A stretch of 64,000 nt of DNA from Hyalangium versicolor (GCF_020103695.1 NZ_JAHXBF010000023.1:21585-85584); one strand, 5' to 3'. Shown: positions 15,484-25,094, counted from the stretch's first letter. Numbers and translations: made by a program. Notes: a model not told the origin generated them from the letters alone.

Positions 15484-16860
15484 CTATCGGAAGTCCGAAG
15501 GCGCGGATGTGGGGGGAGGCTTGCGGCTGGATTTCAATGCGGGGGCGTAGCACCGGGCCCTGAAGAAGACGTAGCCGGCCGCCTCGCACGCCTCGGCATC
15601 CTTTATGAGTTGTTCCACCCAGCAGCCTCCGTTGATGGGGACCTGCATCCGCCCTGAGCACTGGCCTTTCGCATCCGGAGTGAGCTGCCCCGGCAACGGC
15701 TTGGGAGGCGTGTCTTGGCTGAGCACCTCTGGCTTGGAGAACTCCCGGCCCCATGGCTGCGTGCCTTCCGATGCGCGCTCCCCCACCCCGGCGGCACCTC
15801 CCCCTCGTGGAGATGCTGCATTCGAAGCGACCTGCTTTCTCGCGGAGGTACTGGGGAGCGGCGCGTGGACCGCCAGCAAGGTCCAAAGCACCAGCAGGGC
15901 GCCCACGAGCACCCGTGCTCTTCCCTGCTGCATCCAAGGCTGAATCGGCGCCGGCACAGCTTGACCTTGCTCCGCGGCAGCCTCGAGCACCTGGGCGAGT
16001 TCCCCCGCTGTTCCGCGTGCCTCGGCAGACACCGAGAGCATGCGCAGGATCAGCGCGCTGAGCTGAGAATCCACCCGGGGTTCGAGCTCCCGAGGCGCCG
16101 GCAGAGGAGCCTCCACCGGGTGCCATGTGCCCTGCTCGTCCTGCCGCAGCTCCGGGCCGGGGGGATACTGCCCCGTCACCAGCCTGTAGGCGGTGACACC
16201 CAGCGCATATATGTCGTCCGCGGGCCCTGGAAGGTAGCGGGCTCCTGGGGAATCGCCGGAGCGAAGCTCGAACAGCCACGCCTCTGGGGAACGGTAGGGC
16301 GGTGTCCCCGGTGGCAGCGGCTGCCAGGTGACTCGCGCCGCGGACTGGTAATGCCCGGCGCCGAAGTCGGTGAGAATGGCCCGGCCGTCTGAACGTCGCA
16401 CCAGCACGTTGTCGCCCTTTACGTCCCTGTGCACCGCGCGGCAGGTATGGGTGGCCTCCAGCGCCCGCGCCAACTGCGCCAGCACCTGCAGTTGCCGCCG
16501 GGGCGTCGGGGGATGCTGGCGTGCCCATTCGTAGAGCGGCGTGCCCTCCACCCACTCCATCACGACGAAGGGAAAGAACACGTCGGAGGGATCCCGCCAG
16601 AAGCCGTGCCCGAGCAGGCGCGGAACGTTCGGGTGGCGCACCAGCGACAACAGCCCCACCTCCCGCAGGAAGCGAGGATCCCAGGGGACCAGGGCCATCT
16701 TGAGCGCTACGGGCCCCTCGGACTCGTGCCCGATCCGAACCGCTCGGTAGACCACCCCGAAGCCACCATGACCGTGGCAGCCCAGCAACACCCAGTCCTG
16801 CACCCGGGTGCCCGGCGGCAAGCAGAAGAGATGACCCACCGGTGGTGGCTGACGCTCCAT
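15484..16860 (-). CDS. Membrane-anchored serine/threonine protein kinase
   Basis: A 458-aa Hanks-type kinase. It has a glycine loop (LGCHGHGGFGVVYRA) near residue 30, VALKMAL for the ATP-binding Lys, catalytic loop HRDVKGDN near residue 140, DFGAG, then GTPPYRSPEAW for the activation segment and an APE-like motif. One transmembrane helix (VLVGALLVLWTLLAV) lies near residues 317-331. The extracytoplasmic tail of about 120 residues has paired Cys residues in CSGRMQVPINGGCW and EACEAAGYVFFRARC, a pattern seen at the end of several myxobacterial kinases. It probably senses an external cue; targets unknown. The ATG at 16860 fits. A longer overlapping frame (15308-16948) is out of register with the kinase and is not real. 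Confidence 0.93.
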   Translation of the reverse strand: MERQPPPVGHLFCLPPGTRVQDWVLLGCHGHGGFGVVYRAVRIGHESEGPVALKMALVPWDPRFLREVGLLSLVRHPNVPRLLGHGFWRDPSDVFFPFVVMEWVEGTPLYEWARQHPPTPRRQLQVLAQLARALEATHTCRAVHRDVKGDNVLVRRSDGRAILTDFGAGHYQSAARVTWQPLPPGTPPYRSPEAWLFELRSGDSPGARYLPGPADDIYALGVTAYRLVTGQYPPGPELRQDEQGTWHPVEAPLPAPRELEPRVDSQLSALILRMLSVSAEARGTAGELAQVLEAAAEQGQAVPAPIQPWMQQGRARVLVGALLVLWTLLAVHAPLPSTSARKQVASNAASPRGGGAAGVGERASEGTQPWGREFSKPEVLSQDTPPKPLPGQLTPDAKGQCSGRMQVPINGGCWVEQLIKDAEACEAAGYVFFRARCYAPALKSSRKPPPTSAPSDFR

Positions 16861-16944
16861 GAGGTGCCTCGCAGGGAGAAAGGGTCCTTCTCCCCCTCCC
16901 GAGCCATCCTACCTCATACGTCGTCCTGGCTCGTGGCGGCCGTG

Positions 16945-17562
16945 TCACTTGCCGTAGGCGTGGGCAATCTGGCCCACGAGCGTGGCCCAGGGCATGTCGA
17001 GCGCGCCATACACGGCGCCGGCCTCTGGCCGCCCGTTGTCCTTGAGGATCTCGACCATCATCGTCGCGTAGTCGGACAGGATGACGCCCGCCTGCTGCAT
17101 GCGCAGCAACCCGGCCTGGCGTTTGGTCTCGCTGAATGTCCCGGACGCGTCGACAGCGACATAGGCGTCCAGTCCCCGCGCCACGGCGGTCATTGCCGGG
17201 AACGCCGCGCAGACCTCAAGAGAGATGCCGGCGAAGATGAGCTTCTTGCGCCCGATCGCTTCGATGGCCTTGGCGACGCGCTCGTCGTCGTAGGCGTTCA
17301 CCGAGGAGCGATCGATGATCTCGATGCCGGGCAGGGCCTGGACGAGCTCTGGGAAGGTCGGCCCCCACATGCTATCGCGCGCGGTCGTCGTGACGACGAT
17401 CGGCAACTCGAGCGCCTTGGCCGCCTTGGCCAAGGCCACGACGTTGTGCTTCAGTTCTCCGGTCGAATAGTCCCGGACGCCGGTCATCAGACCGACTTGA
17501 TGATCGACGAGAACCAGGGCCGCGTTGTTGGCGGTGAGCGGCTCGTAAGTGCGACGGGTCAT
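16945..17562 (-). CDS. Isochorismatase-family cysteine hydrolase (YcaC-like)
   Basis: The 205-aa protein has the cysteine-hydrolase triad pattern of this family: Asp in ALVLVDHQVGLM near residue 20, a central Lys region, and the nucleophile in FAGISLEVCAAF near residue 120 with the preceding cis-peptide-like segment. YcaC-type members hydrolyse small amides or isochorismate-like compounds, but true substrates are mostly unknown. The start faces the LysR gene across about 106 bp, a typical divergent regulator-target arrangement. Confidence 0.9.
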   Translation of the reverse strand: MTRRTYEPLTANNAALVLVDHQVGLMTGVRDYSTGELKHNVVALAKAAKALELPIVVTTTARDSMWGPTFPELVQALPGIEIIDRSSVNAYDDERVAKAIEAIGRKKLIFAGISLEVCAAFPAMTAVARGLDAYVAVDASGTFSETKRQAGLLRMQQAGVILSDYATMMVEILKDNGRPEAGAVYGALDMPWATLVGQIAHAYGK

Positions 17563-17668
17563 GGCGTCCTCCTGGACGGTTGCAAGGAAACCCTAGCGAC
17601 TGGACCCCTGGACCAGAATCCGGCAAAACCGCAACCCAGCGTTCAATGGATTGGACGATAGGTGGCAC

Positions 17669-18580
17669 GTGCTGGATCTGAACGACTTCTTCTTTTTTGT
17701 TCAGGTGGTCGATCGCGGTGGGTTCACAGCGGCGGGCCGGACGCTGCGGATGCCCAAATCGACTCTCAGCCACCGCATGCAGCAGCTCGAGAACAATCTC
17801 GGCGTCCGGCTGCTCAACCGGACATCGCGCCGCTTCGGAGTGACCGATGCCGGCGAAGCGTTCTACCGGCACGCGGTGGCCATGCTCCGAGAGGCGGAGT
17901 TGGCCGAAACGACGATCCGCCATCGGCTGGCCGAACCGACCGGTACGGTGCGATGCACTGCTGGCGTGGCGACCATGCAGTTCGCGATGTCCGACATCAT
18001 CGTCGATTTCCTCGCGCAGTATTCGAAGGTGAATGTCGTCGCGCATGCCACGGATCGATCCGTCGACATCGTTGGCGAGAACTACGACATCGCCGTCCGG
18101 GCGCATTCCGACCCGCTCCTCGATTCCAACCTCGTCCAGAGGACGCTCGCTCCCGCCCCGTGGTTCCTGTTCGCGGGCTCGAGCTATATCGATGCGAACG
18201 GCGCGCCGCGGACACCCCAGGATCTTCGAAATCATCCTTCGCTTTTCATGATGCGGACCGGCGTCACGCCGGTGTGGCGGCTTCGCCATGCGAGCCGGGC
18301 GCGAGATGAAATCGTCATGCCGCTGGCACCGAGGCTGCTGAGCGACGATATGGTCGGTCTGCAGCAAGCGGCGATCAAAGGGCTCGGCGTGGTGGCGTTG
18401 CCTGGCTACATCTGCCGGGCGGCGGTACGTTCCGGTGCGTTGCGACGTGTGCTGCCAGACTGGCTTGCCGGCGACTCCACGATCACCGCGATCATTCCCT
18501 CCACGAAAGGGCTTCTGCCATCCGTGCGCGCCTTCCTTGACCACCTGGCGACGGAAATTCCAAAAACGGTACAGCTCTAG
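17669..18580 (+). CDS. LysR family transcriptional regulator
   Basis: A 303-aa regulator. The N-terminal winged helix-turn-helix reads LDLNDFFFFVQVVDRGGF, AAGRTLRMPKSTLSHRMQQL and VRLLNRTSRRF. The periplasmic-binding-protein-like effector domain fills residues 90-295. GTG 17669 gives the usual family N-terminus (M-L-D-L-N-D-F) and has AGGTGG just upstream; a TTG at 17651 is in frame but less likely. Divergent from the isochorismatase-like gene and followed by an alpha/beta hydrolase, it probably regulates one or both. TGGAC half-sites recur in its upstream region and before the hydrolase. Confidence 0.92.
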   Translation: MLDLNDFFFFVQVVDRGGFTAAGRTLRMPKSTLSHRMQQLENNLGVRLLNRTSRRFGVTDAGEAFYRHAVAMLREAELAETTIRHRLAEPTGTVRCTAGVATMQFAMSDIIVDFLAQYSKVNVVAHATDRSVDIVGENYDIAVRAHSDPLLDSNLVQRTLAPAPWFLFAGSSYIDANGAPRTPQDLRNHPSLFMMRTGVTPVWRLRHASRARDEIVMPLAPRLLSDDMVGLQQAAIKGLGVVALPGYICRAAVRSGALRRVLPDWLAGDSTITAIIPSTKGLLPSVRAFLDHLATEIPKTVQL

Positions 18581-18637
18581 TCCTGGCGACCAGGCGACAG
18601 GCACGCAAACCCCGCCGAGGCGGATCGTTCATCGCAT

Positions 18638-18652
18638 TGGACGCTGAGTCCA
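18638..18652. promoter_or_regulatory. Inverted repeat TGGAC-GCTGA-GTCCA
   Basis: A 15-bp dyad 79 bp before the hydrolase start. TGGAC half-sites also appear in the LysR/isochorismatase divergent region near 17573, 17603, 17611 and 17652. A shared LysR binding site is plausible but not shown. Confidence 0.4.
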
Positions 18653-18730
18653 GATTGCAATGTCTTCTCGGGCGATGGACTCATCCCCAAAATGACCTCC
18701 AGACACAGCAATTGCTGGAGCGATTGGAAG

Positions 18731-19678
18731 ATGCATACACCCAAGAATGAGCCACCCGAAACGGCGATCGTCAGGATCTCTGCGGACGAACGCGCGCGTG
18801 CGGGCATTTTGCGCGAGCAGTTCGCCCGCTTCTGGGAATCCGCGAACGGCGAGCCCAGAGCGATCTACGATGCCTTCATCTCCGCAAGTCCCCTGACCAG
18901 CGACGTCTCCCTCGACGCCGTCGACGAGGTGGGCGTACGAGGCTGGTGGGTGCGTCCAGCGCGAGCCGAGCCGGATCGCGCGCTCCTCTATCTCCATGGC
19001 GGCGGCTATGTACAGGGCTCCGCGAAGGCCTACCGCGGCTTCGTCAGCCAACTCGCCAGCCGCACACAGGTCTCCGCGCTCGTCATCGACTATCCCCTGG
19101 CACCCGAAGCGACACTGCCGGCCGCGCCGAAGGCGGCCCTCGCGGCCTGGCACTGGCTGGCCGCTCAAGGCTTCACACGGGTCGCGATCGTCGGGGATTC
19201 AGCGGGCGGCGGGTTGACGCTGGTCACGCTCGCGCAGATCGCCAGGCTGCCTGGCGGCGCCTCGCCAGTGGCGGGAGTGGTCTTCTCCCCGTGGACCGAT
19301 CTAGCCTTCACCGGAGCGTCAATGACGGATCCGGCCGTGAAGGATCCGTTGATCGGCTACGAATATCTGCGGGATTGCGCCCGGAAGTATCTCGGGGAGG
19401 CAAACGCCACCGATCCTCTCGCTTCTCCACTCCTGGGTGAGCTGCATGGCCTACCGCCGCTCTTCATCCAGGTCGGAACCGACGAACGCCTGCTGGATGA
19501 CTCCCGGCAGTATGCCGCTCGTGCGAGGCGGGCAGGTGTCCCTGTCCAACTCGAGATCTGGGAGGAGATGCATCACGTATTCCAACTCGATGTCACGCAT
19601 CTGGAGAGCAGCCGGATCGCGCTCGACCGCGCCGGGCATTTCCTGATCAACGCCTTCAATCGGCCTCCATCGTCTTAG
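18731..19678 (+). CDS. Alpha/beta hydrolase of the hormone-sensitive-lipase (HSL) family
   Basis: This 315-aa protein carries the HSL hallmarks: HGGGYVQG for the oxyanion hole near residue 95, the nucleophile elbow GDSAGGG near residue 155, and the expected Asp and His of the triad (GTDERLLDD near 250, HHVFQL near 280). These enzymes hydrolyse short-chain esters. ATG 18731 follows a GGAAG at close range; the frame extends upstream to 18692 without a better start. The gene is read in the same direction as the LysR gene 150 bp upstream. Confidence 0.92.
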   Translation: MHTPKNEPPETAIVRISADERARAGILREQFARFWESANGEPRAIYDAFISASPLTSDVSLDAVDEVGVRGWWVRPARAEPDRALLYLHGGGYVQGSAKAYRGFVSQLASRTQVSALVIDYPLAPEATLPAAPKAALAAWHWLAAQGFTRVAIVGDSAGGGLTLVTLAQIARLPGGASPVAGVVFSPWTDLAFTGASMTDPAVKDPLIGYEYLRDCARKYLGEANATDPLASPLLGELHGLPPLFIQVGTDERLLDDSRQYAARARRAGVPVQLEIWEEMHHVFQLDVTHLESSRIALDRAGHFLINAFNRPPSS

Positions 19679-19730
19679 GCCCATCCTGGGCTATGGTGCC
19701 CGGGCGGCTGACCTGCTCGGGAGGAACCTC

Positions 19731-20426
19731 GTGGAACCTGTTTCATTCTTCTTGTTGGCCTTGGGCGCGCTCGGTTTGCTTCTCCCCACCAACGCCCTTG
19801 CGTGCGGATGCTGCTCCGAGCTCGGAACCTATACGACCTCGACAGAGAAATCAGATACCAACACTGTCGAACTGTTGCAGGAGATGAAGTTCGACAAAAC
19901 CGCCACTTTGTTCATCGTCGCAGGCGGTTTCGATAGTCCCAATAACATGAAGGGCTTGCGCGAGCTTGAAAAGGACTTTGAATCGGAAAGCGGGTCGGCC
20001 TCGTACGGCGAATTCGATCTGGCGAATACCTTCGCCGCCAAAACCTGGCAACTCAACTTCAAGACACCGACCGGGAAATCAGGCACCCTGACTCTGCCAA
20101 TGCCCACGCAGATGACTCAGTTCAAGGTCGACATCCATGACGGACGAGCAAGCAGCGGGGGCGGACCATTTTTGTATAAAGAATGGCGTTTCAAGGGAAA
20201 CGTGACGACCGGAACAGGTTTCTTCAAATCAAGCATCATCCAACCGACGACTTATGTCCTTGTCTTACAGGGGCGCGGAAACCTTTGCGACAAAGTTGAA
20301 GATTTCACCCACTGGCATCTTGAAGTAGAAGGCAAGAACGCAGAGTACTCATTCTTCGGCAAGATGAGCTCGGGAAACCCGGCCGAGGAATCGGTAAGCC
20401 CGGCTCCGGCCCAGGAAAGTGAATAA
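19731..20426 (+). CDS. Secreted hypothetical protein with atypically low GC
   Basis: GTG 19731 opens a 231-aa protein with a clear signal peptide (FFLLALGALGLLLPTNALA) followed by CGCC near residue 25. The mature part is beta-rich and acidic (WQLNFKTPTGKSGTL, THWHLEVEGKN) with scattered Cys. I do not recognise it. By eye the GC is roughly 50-55%, with A/T-ending codons unlike its neighbours, suggesting recent arrival. It sits between an esterase and a kinase with no apparent operon. Confidence 0.75.
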   Translation: MEPVSFFLLALGALGLLLPTNALACGCCSELGTYTTSTEKSDTNTVELLQEMKFDKTATLFIVAGGFDSPNNMKGLRELEKDFESESGSASYGEFDLANTFAAKTWQLNFKTPTGKSGTLTLPMPTQMTQFKVDIHDGRASSGGGPFLYKEWRFKGNVTTGTGFFKSSIIQPTTYVLVLQGRGNLCDKVEDFTHWHLEVEGKNAEYSFFGKMSSGNPAEESVSPAPAQESE

Positions 20427-20537
20427 CGGTCGCGACGCTCGGCGTGACGTAATTGTCACCATGTCCCTGCGGCCCCCCGAAAGCCCCGAGAAGTCAGTGC
20501 TATCCTGGGTCCGCCTCTCTGCCCTGACCTCATCGCC

Positions 20538-23420
20538 ATGCACTGCCTGCAAGAAAACACCCTCGTCGCACTTGGCGAGGGCAGATTGTCGCCCGACGAG
20601 CGCCTGCGAGCGGACGCGCATATCGACGCCTGTCCGGACTGCCGGGCGTTGCTGGCAGCGTGGGCACAGGTAGCCTCCTCTCACGGCATCCCCCTCCCAA
20701 CGGGCTCGGCTCCTACCCCAAAGCCCCCTGCCTGGGATGCCGAGGAACTCCCACCCGGCTCCAAGCTGGGGCGCTACCTGATCCTGCACCGCGTTGGCTC
20801 AGGAGGCATGGGGGTTGTGTACGCCGCCTATGATCCGCAGCTCGACCGGCGCGTGGCGCTCAAGCTGCTGCGGCGCAGGCGCTTCCAGGGTGCGGAGCAG
20901 GAAGCAGACGCTCGGCTGTTGCGCGAAGCCCAGGTGGTGGCTCGACTCAACCATCCGCACGTCATCACCGTCTACGACGCGGGCACGCTGGGGGAGCAGG
21001 TCTTCCTGACCATGGAGTTCGTCGAGGGAGGCACCCTGGCGCAGTGGCTGCGCGAGAAGCCTCGGGCCTGGAGCGAGGTGCTGGAGATCTTCCTCAGCGC
21101 GGGCCGTGGCCTGGCCGCCGCCCATGCGGAGGGGCTGGTCCACCGCGACTTCAAGCCGGACAACGTGCTGGTGGGCAAGGACGGGCGCGTGCGGGTGATG
21201 GACTTCGGGCTGGCGCGGAGACTCGAGGCCCCAGAGGCTCCCGGGGAGCCCTCCGCCCCGCCAGGACCACCATCCCTCGTGCCCACGCTCACCCGAACGG
21301 GCGCCATCGTCGGAACTCCCGCTTACATGGCCCCCGAGCAGCACGAAGGCCAGCCGACGGATGCGCGCAGTGATCAGTTCAGTTTCTGCGTGGCGCTCTA
21401 CGAAGCCCTCTATGGAGAACGTCCCTTCTCCGCTGCCTCGCAGCAGGAGCTCGCTCGCCAGGTGACCACAGGCGCCGTGCGAGCCCCTCCGAAGGGTGCT
21501 CCAGTCCCGGAGTGGCTGCGCCGGGTGCTCCTCCGGGGCCTGTCACCGCTGCCCTCCGCCCGCCATCCCTCCATGGAGGCCCTGCTCGTGGCCCTCGCCC
21601 GGGATCCGCGAGCGGTGCTACGCCGACGCGTGGGATGGGGAGCCGCCGCGGTGCTGACCGTGAGCCTGATCGCTGGCGGCGGGGGGATGATGCACCAACG
21701 CACAGCCCAGGTATGCCGTGGCGCCGAGCGCAAGCTGGTGGGGACCTGGGACGCGCCACGCCAGGAACAGGTGCGCGCTGCCTTCCTTGCGACCGCCCTG
21801 CCCTACGCGCCGCAGGCCTGGAGGGGCGTGGAGTCCCTGCTGAACAAGTACGCCGCCGACTGGACGGCCATGTACACCGAGGCGTGCGAGGCCACCCAGG
21901 TACGCGGCGAGCAGTCCGCGGAGCTCATGGACTTGCGCATGCAATGCCTGGGACAGCGCCTGGCCGGGCTCAAAGGACTGGCGGAGGCGTTCTCTCATGC
22001 GGACGCAATGCTGGTGCAGAAGGCGGTGCAGGCCGCGGGCTCGCTGCCCGAGCTGTCCGAGTGCGCCTCGGTCACCGCCCTCACCGCGCCCGTGCGCCCG
22101 CCCTCGGACGCAGCCACGCGCGCCAAGGTGGAAGCCTTGCACGAGCGGCTGGGGAGAACGTGGACCTTCTATCACTCGGGGCGCTTCGCCGAAGGCCGCA
22201 AGGCCGCCGAGGCCGATGCCGTCCAGGCTCGCGCCCTGGGCTACCGCCCGCTGGAGGCCGAGGCGCTCTACATCCAGGGCCTGCTTGCCATCGGGGCGGG
22301 AGATCCGGCTCAGGGAGAGCAGGTCCTGAACGAAGCCCTGTGGGCAGCGCAGGCGGGCGGGCACCAGGAGGTGCTCGCCAAGACTGCCGTGGCGCTGTTG
22401 GAGGCCACGGGCGTGGAGGAGCGCAAGCACGCGGAGGCCCGCCGGTGGAACCGCTTCGCGGAAGCCTCGTTGGAGCGGCTCGGAGGCAACCCTTCGCTGG
22501 ACGCCGAGCGGCTGCTTCGCCTGGGCACGCTGGCCCGCGACGAGGGAAACCTGAGCGAGTCACTCGGCTTGCTCGATCGCGCCCTGGCCGCGCGCGAGAA
22601 GCTGCTGGGCCCGGAGCACCTGGAGGTATCCGACGTGCTGCAGCAGAAAGCCAGCACGCTCATCGAGCTCCACCGAGACGAGGCACTCGCCACGTTCCAG
22701 CGGGCGCTCGCCATCCGTGAAAAGCTGCTGGGGCCGGAGCACCCGGCGGTGGCTTCCTCCCTGCGGGGCATGGGCTTCGCCCTGATGAACCAGGGCAAGT
22801 CCGAGCAGGCCCTCCCGCTGTTGCAGCGCTCGCTGGCCATCAACGAGAAGGCGCTCGGGCCGGAGCACCCCACAGTCGGCACGTCCCTCGATACGCTGGC
22901 CATTGCCCTGCGCAACGCAGGCAGGCCCGAGGAGTCCCTGCCCCTGACGAAGCGTGCCCTGGCCATCGAGCAGAAAGCCCTGGGGCCCGATCACCCGCTG
23001 GTGGGTACCATGCTCCACAACCTGGGGCAGTGCTACGAACAGATGGGGGATCCGCGCCACGAGCTCGAGTACATGCTCCAGGCACTCGCCAACTGGGAGA
23101 AGGCCGTGGGGCCCGATCACTCAGACGTGGCCATGGCGCTCACCGGCGCGGGAGGAGCCTATGTCGAGCTGCATGAGCCCAAGCCGGCCATCCCCCTGCT
23201 GGAGCGGGCCCTGCGCATCACGGATACGGGGGAGACCGATTCGCGAGTGAAGACGGAGATCCGCTACTTCCTCGCACAGGCGCTCTGGGACGCCGGGAAG
23301 GACCGGCGGCGCGCCGTCGCGCTCATGCAGGAAGCCCGGAAGCTCGGCGAGGGAGGCGGAGACGCCGCCAGGGGGGACCTGACGCTGGTTCAAGAGTGGT
23401 TCAAGGCCCACCGGCTGTGA
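20538..23420 (+). CDS. Ser/Thr protein kinase with N-terminal zinc finger and TPR repeats
   Basis: A 960-aa protein. Residues 1-45 contain an anti-sigma-type zinc finger (zf-HC2): His near 27 followed by CPDC. The kinase domain spans about 75-350, with glycine loop VGSGGMGVVYAAY, VALKLL, catalytic loop VHRDFKPDN near 204, DFGLARR near 222 and GTPAYMAPEQ. A single hydrophobic helix near 365-385 (AAAVLTVSLIAGGGGM) separates the kinase from a C-terminal half rich in tetratricopeptide repeats (LGPEHP and LGPDHP motifs recur at about 42-residue intervals). Such kinases integrate signals through TPR-mediated partners. No regulator or target gene is adjacent. The ATG at 20538 gives an intact zinc finger. 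Confidence 0.95.
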   Translation: MHCLQENTLVALGEGRLSPDERLRADAHIDACPDCRALLAAWAQVASSHGIPLPTGSAPTPKPPAWDAEELPPGSKLGRYLILHRVGSGGMGVVYAAYDPQLDRRVALKLLRRRRFQGAEQEADARLLREAQVVARLNHPHVITVYDAGTLGEQVFLTMEFVEGGTLAQWLREKPRAWSEVLEIFLSAGRGLAAAHAEGLVHRDFKPDNVLVGKDGRVRVMDFGLARRLEAPEAPGEPSAPPGPPSLVPTLTRTGAIVGTPAYMAPEQHEGQPTDARSDQFSFCVALYEALYGERPFSAASQQELARQVTTGAVRAPPKGAPVPEWLRRVLLRGLSPLPSARHPSMEALLVALARDPRAVLRRRVGWGAAAVLTVSLIAGGGGMMHQRTAQVCRGAERKLVGTWDAPRQEQVRAAFLATALPYAPQAWRGVESLLNKYAADWTAMYTEACEATQVRGEQSAELMDLRMQCLGQRLAGLKGLAEAFSHADAMLVQKAVQAAGSLPELSECASVTALTAPVRPPSDAATRAKVEALHERLGRTWTFYHSGRFAEGRKAAEADAVQARALGYRPLEAEALYIQGLLAIGAGDPAQGEQVLNEALWAAQAGGHQEVLAKTAVALLEATGVEERKHAEARRWNRFAEASLERLGGNPSLDAERLLRLGTLARDEGNLSESLGLLDRALAAREKLLGPEHLEVSDVLQQKASTLIELHRDEALATFQRALAIREKLLGPEHPAVASSLRGMGFALMNQGKSEQALPLLQRSLAINEKALGPEHPTVGTSLDTLAIALRNAGRPEESLPLTKRALAIEQKALGPDHPLVGTMLHNLGQCYEQMGDPRHELEYMLQALANWEKAVGPDHSDVAMALTGAGGAYVELHEPKPAIPLLERALRITDTGETDSRVKTEIRYFLAQALWDAGKDRRRAVALMQEARKLGEGGGDAARGDLTLVQEWFKAHRL

Positions 23421-23451
23421 GAGGGTGGGGGACCCTGGGACACCCGGGCTG

Positions 23452-24993
23452 TCAGGCGATGATTGCAAGCTTACGGATCGTGCCCTGGTTGTCCTTCACG
23501 AGGATGTATCCGACGATGGGCGCATCCGCGCTCCCGACGTAGCCTGCACCCAATCGCACATACGAACCGGCTCCTCGAGGATACAGCGCCAGGTCAATGA
23601 CCGCATCCGAGCCGCTGGCTCCGATGACGACCTCCTGCCCGGTGGCGCCACCATGCACGTAGAGATGATTCACCGCCTGGGCAGGACCCGTAGCGATTTC
23701 AAACTGCAATCCATTATCTGAATGAAAGAAATGCTGAGCCGAAGCGTCGATGCGCAGTGCTCCACCATGCGGCGTGTTGAGGCGTGGGCCAGCAGTGTCG
23801 TTATCGAGGACAGCGACCTGCTTGAAGTTGCCCAGGGTGTTACCGCTCGCAGTGAAGGCTGGGGCCAGGACCCGGCTGGTGCCGACCTGCTCGACACCGT
23901 AACGCGCGTTCCCGTTCGCCGTAGCTCCGTTGCAATGGATGGTGCCGCCGTCGCGTGCAAGAAACCCAGAGCCCGCGTTGCTGTTGGACGTCGCGTTGAG
24001 CGCCCGTACGTTGGAGTTCGACAAGCTGGCAATGCCTCCGATCAGGCACCCAGACGCCGTGGCATTCGAGCAGTTGAGCGCTGAGCCGTACTCGGCCTGG
24101 AATCCAAAACCCAGGTTGTTCACCGTGTCGGTGGCATTGGTCGAGGTCGCATAGGAGGCGTCCACCGTCGAGCCGACGAAGGCCCAGATCCCCACATCGC
24201 CTGCGTGATCGACAACCGCACGATTGGCGTAGATGTACGAGCCAGCCTGGGCTGCGATGCCGTAGTAGAAGTTGTCGACCTGGATGCCAGCCCCCAGGAT
24301 GATCGACGCGCCGTTCCGAGCCAGGATACCGGCGACATTGCTCGGCCAGAAGGCCTTGGCTGGCAGTTTGACCGTGATGCCGTCGATGAGCCCGATCGAG
24401 TTCCCGTTGGTGACCGTGATGCCGTCGCTCGTGCCATTCCACTGAAGGACGCAGCTCGTCGGATTTGCCGTGTTCCCGATCAGCTGGATCTTGGAACCAT
24501 AGGCATGATTCAGGTTGAGCGAAGTTCCCCCCATGCTGTACGTGCCGTCGGCCAGCTTGATGGTCACGGTGGCACCGTTGGTGATGACCTTGTCCGCAAG
24601 ATACGTGAGCGCGTCCTGGATGCTGGGATAGGTCCCCGGTACGTTCAGCGTCGTGTTTGCTGAGATGATTCGGGCTGCCGACGCGGCGACCGAGGCAGCC
24701 AATCCGATCACCTCAGACGTTCTGGCATAGGACTCGATGTTGTCCACCGTCCACTGAGTCACGTCCGCTGCGCTCTTCAAGACGAGCTTGTACGCACCGC
24801 TCATCCAGACATGAGCTTCCCCATGGGCATCCAGGACGACAGGGTTGGCGTTCGCGGTGGACTCCGTCGAGTCCGTATAGGTTGGCTTGAGAGTGTTGGT
24901 GCCGGCTGCGTAGGTGTAGAGCTTCCCTCCGGCAAGAGGATTCCCATCGGCATCGAGCGCTCGGAACTTGGGGAATGGGGTCAGTGTGGCCAC
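23452..24993 (-). CDS. Phage tailspike-like parallel beta-helix protein
   Basis: From GTG 24993, preceded by AGGAGAAGG, the product is 513 aa. The first 90 residues match the N-terminal region of phage tail spikes and fibres (FRALDADGNPLAGGKLYTY, then NPVVLDAHGEAHVW and YKLVLK). The centre is a long Asn/Gly-rich run of short beta strands typical of pectate-lyase-type right-handed helices (for example FQAEYGSALNCSNAT), and the C-terminus resembles a trimerisation domain. Tailspikes bind and cleave surface polysaccharides. No other phage structural genes are nearby, so this is a lone gene, perhaps domesticated from a prophage. The long frame from 25191 is not a plausible start. Confidence 0.8.
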   Translation of the reverse strand: MATLTPFPKFRALDADGNPLAGGKLYTYAAGTNTLKPTYTDSTESTANANPVVLDAHGEAHVWMSGAYKLVLKSAADVTQWTVDNIESYARTSEVIGLAASVAASAARIISANTTLNVPGTYPSIQDALTYLADKVITNGATVTIKLADGTYSMGGTSLNLNHAYGSKIQLIGNTANPTSCVLQWNGTSDGITVTNGNSIGLIDGITVKLPAKAFWPSNVAGILARNGASIILGAGIQVDNFYYGIAAQAGSYIYANRAVVDHAGDVGIWAFVGSTVDASYATSTNATDTVNNLGFGFQAEYGSALNCSNATASGCLIGGIASLSNSNVRALNATSNSNAGSGFLARDGGTIHCNGATANGNARYGVEQVGTSRVLAPAFTASGNTLGNFKQVAVLDNDTAGPRLNTPHGGALRIDASAQHFFHSDNGLQFEIATGPAQAVNHLYVHGGATGQEVVIGASGSDAVIDLALYPRGAGSYVRLGAGYVGSADAPIVGYILVKDNQGTIRKLAIIA

Positions 24994-25094
24994 GCGTCCT
25001 TCTCCTGTCTTGAGCGCACGCTCGTCCTTTTCTTGATCATCCAGAAATCCTAGACCTAGGATGCCATCCCCCAACGCCGTACCGGAGGAGACAC

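Noticed and set aside
15308..16948. 546-codon frame over the kinase at 15484-16860
   Set aside because: It is a different frame with low-complexity Arg/Gly/Ala composition; the 458-aa frame carries every kinase motif.
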